Positions 1 through 5,008 of a DNA stretch of 9,073 bases are shown piece after piece. Every line of letters begins with the position of its first letter. Positions within the stretch are counted from its first letter, which is position 1. The DNA is taken from contig CALKVR010001321.1 of the NCBI GenBank assembly GCA_938004815.1, positions 1 to 9,073 on the forward strand, written 5' to 3'. The notes below the pieces were generated by a model. It worked only from the letters and a program-made list of their open reading frames with translations, was not told the DNA's origin and did no database searches. Source of the DNA: an uncultured Polyangiaceae bacterium (GTDB lineage Bacteria; Myxococcota_A; Polyangia; Polyangiales; Polyangiaceae). The position numbers and the translations under genes were made by a program.

Positions 1-77
1 AGGTTGCCCGCCTCGTTGTAGGTCGGGACGACGACGAGGAGGCCGTCACCCGTAAGGTCCACTTGCCCGAGGGTCAC
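1..77 (-). CDS. Family 2 glycosyltransferase (polyprenol-phosphate sugar transferase-like), N-terminal fragment
   Basis: Only the first 25 codons lie in the window, read leftwards from a GTG at 77-75, and the frame stays open to base 1. The translated start contains VVVPTYNEAGNL, the first beta strand and nucleotide-sugar binding loop of GT2 enzymes; the PTYNE form is typical of the dolichyl/polyprenyl-phosphate mannose synthase branch. Such enzymes transfer a sugar from a nucleotide donor to a lipid phosphate at the cytoplasmic membrane. The start is supported by an AAAGG-like sequence (minus strand, about 92-88) upstream and by the usual short distance from the start to the first strand. 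A second in-frame GTG at 62-60 is possible. The gene is divergent from thioredoxin across an 83-bp spacer. The family call is firm; the exact acceptor and sugar cannot be told from this fragment. Confidence 0.82.
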   Translation of the reverse strand, partial: MTLGQVDLTGDGLLVVVPTYNEAGN

Positions 78-160
78 CCGGTGCGTACCTTTAGTCGTTG
101 CCTGGGTCGTCCACCACAACCCTATGGCCTCGCCACCCCCGGTAGAGGAGCACGTTCGTC
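78..160. promoter_or_regulatory. Divergent intergenic region between glycosyltransferase and thioredoxin
   Basis: This 83-bp spacer must hold the promoters of both divergent genes unless they are read from outside. On the plus strand TTGCCT (98-103) is followed after 17 bp by CCTATG (121-126), a weak sigma-70-like pair. On the minus strand TTGTGG (119-114) is followed after 17 bp by GACTAA, also weak. The thioredoxin ribosome binding site AGAGGAG lies at 144-150, ten bases before its ATG. The promoter boxes are poor matches, so only the spacer's role as a divergent control region is proposed. Confidence 0.35.
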
Positions 161-484
161 ATGGCTGGAAAAAACGTCCTCGATCTCAACGATGTGAACT
201 GGGATGACAGCGTGCTGAAGAGCGACAAGCCCGTGCTCGTCGACTTCACCGCCACCTGGTGCGGCCCCTGCAAAAAGCTGGCGCCCATCGTGGAGAAGCT
301 CGCCGACGACCTCCAGGGGCAGATCACCGTCGGAAAGTGCGACATCGGCGACTCGCCGGGCGTCGCCGCCAAGTACGCGGTCAAGAACGTGCCGACCCTC
401 ATGGTCTTCAAGAACGGCGAAAAGGTCGCGCACCACGCGGGCATGGCCAACCGCGAGAAGCTCGTCCAGCTCCTCGGCCTGTAG
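161..484 (+). CDS. trxA: Thioredoxin
   Basis: This 107-residue protein has the length and order of a classical single-domain thioredoxin. The redox site WCGPC occupies residues 33-37 (Cys34 and Cys37), the buried proton-relay Asp is D28 in VDF, and the cis-proline that faces the disulfide is P78 in NVPT. It should act in the cytoplasm, reducing protein disulfides with electrons from thioredoxin reductase; no signal peptide is present. Position 30 is Thr where E. coli thioredoxin has Trp28, a substitution also seen in other thioredoxins (VDFTATWCGPC style). There is one extra Cys, C60. The ATG start is backed by AGAGGAG at 144-150. The gene stands alone: a 129-bp gap separates it from the kinase, and its partner reductase is not in the window. 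Gene symbol given for the family; paralogues may exist elsewhere. Confidence 0.95.
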   Translation: MAGKNVLDLNDVNWDDSVLKSDKPVLVDFTATWCGPCKKLAPIVEKLADDLQGQITVGKCDIGDSPGVAAKYAVKNVPTLMVFKNGEKVAHHAGMANREKLVQLLGL

Positions 485-521
485 GCCGTCGTTCTCGGCC
501 CCTACCCTGCAGGGCCTCGCC

Positions 522-542
522 GAACTACTAGGTCTGTAGTTC
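522..542 (+). terminator. Possible hairpin terminator after thioredoxin
   Basis: A 7-bp perfect stem (GAACTAC pairing with GTAGTTC) encloses a 7-base loop, 38 bases after the thioredoxin stop codon. Placement suits a terminator, but the stem is not GC-rich and no T-tract follows, so it is not a canonical intrinsic terminator. It may instead stabilise the mRNA 3' end or be a protein-binding site. Confidence 0.25.
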
Positions 543-598
543 CTCGCCGTAGCCGACGATTCGATCGGTCACGGTCGATCCGCTGCGCGCCGTGCTGT

Positions 599-604
599 TA
601 GCAT
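599..604 (+). promoter_or_regulatory. Possible -10 element of the kinase operon
   Basis: TAGCAT at 599-604 resembles a -10 box and sits ten bases before the kinase GTG at 614. Transcription starting about seven bases downstream would begin at or next to the start codon, giving a leaderless or nearly leaderless message. This agrees with the absence of a Shine-Dalgarno sequence before the GTG. No convincing -35 box is visible at the 17-bp distance, so the call is tentative. Confidence 0.25.
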
Positions 605-613
605 CGCGCTCGC

Positions 614-2533
614 GTGTCCGGCGAAGCGCCCGCGAACAAGATCCGCGACCTCTTGGTCGGCGCCGTGGTCGTCGGCGAAGGCGGCACGCGGTTCCATCTG
701 CGCTCCGTGCTCGGCGAGGGCGGACAGGGGTGGGTGTTCCGCGCGAACTACGACGATCCGGACGGCTTCTGGATCGTCGTGAAGATCCTCCGCCCCGAGG
801 GCGTGACCGAGGACTCGCTCCACCGGTTCGAGCGAGAGGCGCGCGTGCTCCAGATGCTCGGGGCGGTGGCGGCGCCGAACCCCAACATCATCCGCTTCTA
901 CGATCACGGCGTTCACCGCGTGCAGCTGGGCGGCGAGATGATGCTGCCGTTCATCGCGCTCGAGTACGTCGAGGGCGAGACGCTGGGCAAGCTCATCGAC
1001 GAACACGTCGGCACGGGCCTGCCCATCGACCGCGCGTCGCGCATCATGAAGCAGGTCGCGCGCGCGCTCCACACCGTGCACGAGCACCGCATCGTCCACC
1101 GCGATCTCAAGCCGTCGAACATCCTCTTGGCGCAGCAGCACGGCATCGAGGTCGCCAAGGTCACCGACTTCGGCCTGGTCAAGGCGCCGCACCTCTCGCC
1201 GCGCAACACCGCGACGATCGCGGGGGCCACCCTCGGCTACGCGCCGCCCGAGCAATACGAGATGGGCAACAGCCGCGTCTCCAACAAGACCGACGTCTTC
1301 TCGTTCGGCGCCATCCTGTTCGAGGTCCTCTCGGGCCGCGGCGCGTTCCCTCATCAGCCGGGTGAGAGCCCGCTGCGCACGGTGGCGCGCATCCTCAGCG
1401 GTGATCGCCCGCAGCTCGCGCGCTTCGCGAGCCACCTCCGCCCCGAGCTGCGCGAGCGGCTCGACGTCGTGGGCTTGCTCGACCGCGAGATCGCGCGCGC
1501 GACCGCCGCCGACCCCGAGGGCCGCCACGCCTCGATCGTCGAGCTGTGGAGCGCGGTCGAGCCGCTCCTCCGGTCGGTCGAGCGCCGCGGCGCCCCCGCG
1601 CCCGAGGTGATCCTCCCCGGCGATCGCGCCCAGAGCGTTCCTTCGCTCGAGCGGCCTCGCAGCTGGCAGTTCTCGGTGGTCGGACGGCCGGTGCCGAACG
1701 ATCGGCTCCGCGCCGCGATCGTCGCGCCAGAAGAGGGCGCCGCCTACGCGGCCGGTCTCAACGGCGTGTACCGCTTCGAGCGCGGCGCCTGGGCCGAGAT
1801 CCCTCGCCCGGCCGCCCTCGATCCACGGCGCATCCGCGGCCTCGCGCGCACGCGAAACGGCGAGCTCGTCGTCTTCGGCGAGGCCGGCCTCGCGGCCGTG
1901 CTCGGTCCGGGGGGCGCCGTTCGCCAGCTGCCCGGCGCCTCGGGTGATTTCAATTGGCTGGGCGCGTTCACCGAGGACGGTGATGTCATCCTCGCCGGCG
2001 AGCGTCGCTCCCGTCCGATCGGGTGCGTGGCCGAGGTCGGCGCGCAGACGGCGAACGTGCACACCATCACGGGGACGACGCGTCTGTTCTCGGCGACGCG
2101 GCTCGCGTCGGGGGCCATCCTCGCGTGCGGCAGCCACGGCGACCTCATCCAGATCCTCCCCACCGCGCAGCGGGTCGTGCCCTGGGGTCGCACCGGCCAC
2201 CTCTACGCGGTGGCGCGCTCGCCGACTGGCGGCGCGTACGCGGTCGGCAGCGGCGGCCACGCCCTCGACATCGCCCCGAGCGCGGCCGGCGATCTCGTCG
2301 CGACCCTCGAGGCCGTGCAGACCACCCGCGACCTCTGGAACCTGCGCCTCGACCCCGACGGCACGCCGTGGGCGGCCGGCAGCCAGGCCCGGGTGCTCGA
2401 GCGTCGCAACGGCGTCTGGGTGCGCATCGCGTGCGACGTGACGCACGCCGACATCCTCGCCGTCAGCCCGTTCCGTGGCACCGTGACCGTCGTGCCAGAT
2501 GACGGTTCCGTCATCGAGGGGCGACCGGGTTGA
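614..2533 (+). CDS. Serine/threonine protein kinase with C-terminal beta-propeller-like domain
   Basis: A 639-residue Hanks-type kinase. Residues about 25-320 carry a full catalytic set: glycine loop GEGGQGWVF (34-42), ATP lysine K57 in VVK, helix-C glutamate E75, HRDLKPSN (162-169; catalytic D164), DFG (185-187) and APPEQ (210-214) in place of APE. It should therefore phosphorylate Ser/Thr residues from ATP. No membrane segment follows the kinase domain, unlike PknB-type receptors, so it is predicted to be soluble. Residues about 365-639 form roughly seven repeats of about 40 residues with a hydrophobic-Gly pattern (for example GAYAVGSGGHAL), best read as a beta-propeller; no specific family is claimed. 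The GTG start has no clear ribosome binding site. The AP2-repeat gene follows after 22 bases, suggesting an operon whose second product could be a substrate (inference). Confidence 0.93.
   Translation: MSGEAPANKIRDLLVGAVVVGEGGTRFHLRSVLGEGGQGWVFRANYDDPDGFWIVVKILRPEGVTEDSLHRFEREARVLQMLGAVAAPNPNIIRFYDHGVHRVQLGGEMMLPFIALEYVEGETLGKLIDEHVGTGLPIDRASRIMKQVARALHTVHEHRIVHRDLKPSNILLAQQHGIEVAKVTDFGLVKAPHLSPRNTATIAGATLGYAPPEQYEMGNSRVSNKTDVFSFGAILFEVLSGRGAFPHQPGESPLRTVARILSGDRPQLARFASHLRPELRERLDVVGLLDREIARATAADPEGRHASIVELWSAVEPLLRSVERRGAPAPEVILPGDRAQSVPSLERPRSWQFSVVGRPVPNDRLRAAIVAPEEGAAYAAGLNGVYRFERGAWAEIPRPAALDPRRIRGLARTRNGELVVFGEAGLAAVLGPGGAVRQLPGASGDFNWLGAFTEDGDVILAGERRSRPIGCVAEVGAQTANVHTITGTTRLFSATRLASGAILACGSHGDLIQILPTAQRVVPWGRTGHLYAVARSPTGGAYAVGSGGHALDIAPSAAGDLVATLEAVQTTRDLWNLRLDPDGTPWAAGSQARVLERRNGVWVRIACDVTHADILAVSPFRGTVTVVPDDGSVIEGRPG
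1706..2530 (+). repeat. Seven degenerate propeller-like repeats within the kinase gene
   Basis: Protein repeats, not DNA repeats. Approximate blades by residue: 366-400, 406-441, 447-486, 491-525, 529-562, 573-606 and 612-637. Each has a hydrophobic strand followed by a turn with D/N/S-G and a second strand carrying an AxG or FGE-like motif. Blade borders are judged by eye and could shift by several residues; a six- or eight-blade count is not excluded. Confidence 0.5.
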
Positions 2534-2544
2534 TTCCTCGCGTC

Positions 2545-2550
2545 GAGAGG
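2545..2550 (+). promoter_or_regulatory. Ribosome binding site deciding the start of the AP2-repeat gene
   Basis: GAGAGG lies five bases before the in-frame GTG at 2556. The alternative ATG at 2499 lies inside the end of the kinase gene with no comparable motif, and would add 19 residues of low-complexity sequence. The GTG at 2556 is therefore preferred. Confidence 0.55.
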
Positions 2551-2555
2551 CGATC

Positions 2556-3668
2556 GTGACCGAACCCCGCAACAAGAACCGCAAGACCTCCCGCTTTCAC
2601 GGCGTCGCCTTCACGGGCGCCTCGTACGCCGTGAAGTTCACGCTGAACGGCGAGCGCTTCTACGTCGCGAGCTTTCAGCGTGAAGAAGACGCCGCGGTCG
2701 CGCGCGATCGCGTGGTGCTGCACCTCGGCCTCGACGTGCCGCTCAATTTTCCCAAGCGAGCGCGGGCCCTCGGCCCGGCGTCGGTGCGTGAGCTTCGCCA
2801 CGAGTCCCGCGCCGCGGCCAAGGTCGGCGCGTCGAGCGAGTACTTCGGCGTGGTGTGGAACCCCGACCGGCAGAAGTACGACGTGCGCATCTCGGTCCCC
2901 GGGCGCAGGCCGATCTGGGTCGCCCAGTTCACCAACGACGAAAAGGCGGCGATCGCCTACGACCGGGTAGCGCTCCACCTCCTGGGGCGGTCGGCCCTCC
3001 GCAACTTCCCCGACGTGCGCCTCAAGCCCGCGACGATCGAAGAGATGCGCGACTGGCCCTCCGAGCTCAGCGGCCGCCCCCGCCGTGGCCAGGGCGCTGC
3101 CCGGGCCGCCGACGCCCAATCGCGCACGCACGGCGTCGCCTTCGTCGAGGCGTCCAACCGGTACCAGGCCAGCGTGACCGTCGGGGGCAAGTTGGTGAGC
3201 GCCGGGCGCTACCTCCACGCCAAAGACGCCGCCGTCGCGCGCGACCGCGCCGCGCTCTACCTGGGCTTGGACGTCCCCATGAACTACCCCATCCTCGCCA
3301 AGCGCCTCGGCGCCGCCTCGCCCGAGGCGCTGCGAGAGTGGGCCAAGGGCGGCACGACGAGCACTTACCGTGGTGTCATTTGGGAGCCCCGCCGACAAAA
3401 GTACAGCGTCGAGGTCAACCTCGGCGGCCGCAAGAAGGTGTGGGTCGCCCACTTCACGAGCGAAGAGCACGCTGCGATCGCCCACGATCGCTTCGTCCTC
3501 CACTTCTTCGGCAAAGACGCGCCGCGAAACTTCCCCGGTCGTCGCCTCCGCCCCGCGAGCATCAGTGAGCTCCGCGACTGGGCGAGCTCGCTCAGCGGCT
3601 ACTCGCGCGCCCGAAACGGGTCCGCTCTCGAGCGCCGGCGGTCCTCGGCTGCCGGACGGACGAGGTGA
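2556..3668 (+). CDS. Protein of four AP2/ERF-like domains, no nuclease domain
   Basis: From the GTG at 2556 this is a basic 370-residue protein (389 if the ATG at 2499 is used). It consists almost wholly of four AP2/ERF-like units at residues about 12-66, 94-152, 189-245 and 268-327. Each shows the fold's hallmarks: an opening (F/Y/H/R)GV, a three-strand core, then AAxAxDRxxLxxxG and a closing N(F/Y)P. Each unit is followed by a short helix of the type LxPASxxELRxW. AP2 folds bind DNA through the sheet; in bacteria they usually accompany HNH homing nucleases, but no HNH or integrase motif occurs here. The first and third units resemble each other, as do the second and fourth. The gene sits 22 bases after the kinase and overlaps the lipoprotein gene by four bases. 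A nucleic-acid-binding role, perhaps regulated by the kinase, is inference; the domain identity is well supported. Confidence 0.85.
   Translation: MTEPRNKNRKTSRFHGVAFTGASYAVKFTLNGERFYVASFQREEDAAVARDRVVLHLGLDVPLNFPKRARALGPASVRELRHESRAAAKVGASSEYFGVVWNPDRQKYDVRISVPGRRPIWVAQFTNDEKAAIAYDRVALHLLGRSALRNFPDVRLKPATIEEMRDWPSELSGRPRRGQGAARAADAQSRTHGVAFVEASNRYQASVTVGGKLVSAGRYLHAKDAAVARDRAALYLGLDVPMNYPILAKRLGAASPEALREWAKGGTTSTYRGVIWEPRRQKYSVEVNLGGRKKVWVAHFTSEEHAAIAHDRFVLHFFGKDAPRNFPGRRLRPASISELRDWASSLSGYSRARNGSALERRRSSAAGRTR
2589..3074 (+). repeat. First AP2 pair (A-B) of an internal gene duplication
   Basis: Covers residues about 12-173: an A-type domain (HGVAF start, VARDRVVLHLGLDVP, NFP) and a B-type domain (YFGVVW start, RQKYDV, WVAQFT, AAIAYDR, RNFP) ending in a helical IEEMRDW...LSG segment. 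It is the counterpart of the pair at 3120-3599. Confidence 0.7.
3120..3599 (+). repeat. Second AP2 pair (A'-B') of an internal gene duplication
   Basis: Covers residues about 189-348: A'-type domain (HGVAF, VARDRAALYLGLDVP, NYP) and B'-type domain (YRGVIW, RQKYSV, WVAHFT, AAIAHDR, RNFP) ending in ISELRDW...LSG. Matching order, spacing and linker helices to the first pair point to tandem duplication of a two-domain unit. Confidence 0.7.
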
Positions 3669-4990
3669 GCGCGCCCGGCGTGCTCGCGCTCGCGCCACTG
3701 TCGCTCGCGGTGCTGGGGGCCTGCGACAGCCAGGTGCTCGAGCGCTCGCCCCGGCCCGACGGGGACGGCGGAGCCGGAGCGGGCGGCGCCGCACCCGTCG
3801 CGCGCGTGGAGGTCGTCGGACCGTTCGGAGAGCCAGTGCCAGGCGTGGCGGTGCTGGTTCACGATCCGGCTGGCGCCCTGCGTGCTCGCTACGCTTCCGC
3901 CGCGAACGCGCTGGAGGTTCCGGCCTTCGACGGAGACTTCGTCAGCGTGGTCGGGTGGGAAGAGGACTCGTTCACCTGGCGCATGGATACCGTCCTGGTC
4001 ACGGCGAGCGCTCGTCGCCCGCGCTTCTACCGCCGCACGCCGTTGCCCGATCCGAACCCGAACGCGCCAATTCGTCTCGAGATCGCACAAGCCCTCGCGC
4101 CCGGTGTCCACGAGTACATCGCCAGTGGCGCTTGCGGTGGCGGCTCGTTCTGGCAGCCGGAGCCGGTGTCGCTGGTGGTCGAGGGCTATCAGGGCTGCGG
4201 GTACCTACCTTCGTCGACGATCGTCGGCATGGGTCGCGGCGCCGACAAGCGCCTCATGACCTTCGACTACGTCGACGTTCCCCACGGGGCCGCAGCCGAG
4301 GCGACTGTGCTTTTCCCGTCGACGCCCGTCGAACGCGTCGGCGCTCAAGTGACGATCGACTGGCCGCCCAGCGTGACCATCGCGGAGGTTGCCGCGGGCA
4401 TTCGCTGGGATCACTGGGGCCACACCTACATCGAGGAGCTCGATGGCGTCCCCGCATTCGCGCCCGCGGCGCCATTCGGGATCGCGTCCACGATGCCGGA
4501 GATCGGAGTCGGAACCACCCGGGTGCACGCCAGTGCCAGCATCGGCGAGCTCGAGGACCTCTACCACTATGAAGCGTCGCTTCTCAGCCCAGGCGCTGCC
4601 CTATGGAATCCGGCGAGGCTCCGCGCCGCCACGCCCGATGACGAGGCCGGGGCCTATCGGATGGCGCCGCCAGCCTTCGGCGCGTTCACCGAGACCGGCG
4701 ACGCGCTCGCGATCCAGATGACCTTCGACAAGTCGCTCCACGTGCTCTGGCTGCCGGTCCCGGATGACGTCGAGCCCCACGTCATCCCGATGCTCGAGAT
4801 CCCCGCCGAGCTGGGCGACGGCACGTTCCCCCTCGATCCGAGCCGCGGCTTCAGACTGACGCACGACGATCGCTTCGATGACGCGAGCTACGCAGACTAC
4901 CTGGACACCGGCGTCGGCGCGGTCGACCACCTGCGGCTCGCGGGCGAGTCGCTCGAGCCGCGAGAGGCCGCGGGCCGCTACGACCGGTGA
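3665..4990 (+). CDS. Predicted secreted lipoprotein of unknown function
   Basis: A 441-residue protein with a hydrophobic N-terminal signal and a lipobox LGAC ending at C20, so it should be lipid-anchored in the envelope. The mature part opens with a Gly/Ala/Asp-rich linker (residues 32-44), then a segment (about 46-110) with the pattern of a carboxypeptidase-regulatory or CnaB-like beta-sandwich (GEPVPGVAVLVHDPAG). The rest is beta-rich with few cysteines; C157 and C178 could form a disulfide. No catalytic motif was recognised. The residue after the lipid Cys is Asp, an inner-membrane retention signal in E. coli whose meaning in this lineage is uncertain. Its GTG overlaps the AP2-gene stop as GTGA, which implies translational coupling and no separate promoter. 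Its link to the kinase and AP2 protein is unknown. It ends 16 bp from the stop of the convergent PHP gene. Confidence 0.82.
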   Translation: MSAPGVLALAPLSLAVLGACDSQVLERSPRPDGDGGAGAGGAAPVARVEVVGPFGEPVPGVAVLVHDPAGALRARYASAANALEVPAFDGDFVSVVGWEEDSFTWRMDTVLVTASARRPRFYRRTPLPDPNPNAPIRLEIAQALAPGVHEYIASGACGGGSFWQPEPVSLVVEGYQGCGYLPSSTIVGMGRGADKRLMTFDYVDVPHGAAAEATVLFPSTPVERVGAQVTIDWPPSVTIAEVAAGIRWDHWGHTYIEELDGVPAFAPAAPFGIASTMPEIGVGTTRVHASASIGELEDLYHYEASLLSPGAALWNPARLRAATPDDEAGAYRMAPPAFGAFTETGDALAIQMTFDKSLHVLWLPVPDDVEPHVIPMLEIPAELGDGTFPLDPSRGFRLTHDDRFDDASYADYLDTGVGAVDHLRLAGESLEPREAAGRYDR

Positions 4991-5008
4991 CGCCAGCCTC
5001 CGTCGGTC
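4982..5008. terminator. Weak stem-loop at the convergent junction
   Basis: GACCG (4982-4986) pairs with CGGTC (5004-5008); in plus-strand RNA the stem extends to eight pairs with two G-U wobbles around an 11-base loop. It overlaps both stop codons and has no T-run on either side. On the minus strand the wobbles become mismatches, so any effect would favour the plus-strand transcript. Confidence 0.25.

Larger units (their letters stand above)
485..613. other. Intergenic spacer with small inverted repeats and possible kinase promoter
   Basis: No coding frame is supported here. It holds a perfect 10-bp palindrome CCCTGCAGGG (505-514), a hairpin with a 7-bp stem GAACTAC/GTAGTTC and 7-base loop (522-528/536-542), an 8-bp direct repeat CCTCGCCG on either side of that hairpin (515-522 and 542-549), and a looser inverted repeat GATCG/CGATC (563-567/576-580). 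The hairpin could end thioredoxin transcription, but it lacks a T-run. The promoter of the kinase operon most likely lies in the right half. Confidence 0.5.

Noticed and set aside
505..514. Palindrome CCCTGCAGGG as an operator
   Set aside because: A single 10-bp GC-rich palindrome is expected by chance in such DNA, and no second copy was seen near a promoter.
2499..2555. ATG at 2499 as the start of the AP2-repeat gene
   Set aside because: It lies within the last 35 bases of the kinase gene without a good ribosome binding site; GAGAGG precedes the GTG at 2556 at proper spacing. Not fully excluded.
569..2584. 671-residue minus-strand frame opposite the kinase
   Set aside because: It is Arg/Ala/Asp/Glu-rich low-complexity sequence with no motif, lying exactly opposite a kinase with all catalytic motifs; a typical high-GC antisense shadow.
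2556..3668. HNH homing endonuclease or mobile-intron ORF
   Set aside because: AP2 domains suggested it, but there is no HNH, GIY-YIG or LAGLIDADG motif, and the gene fits smoothly into an operon.
2511..3794. 427-residue minus-strand frame opposite the AP2 gene
   Set aside because: Composition is shadow-like and its bounds mirror the AP2-repeat gene; the plus frame has clear repeated domains.
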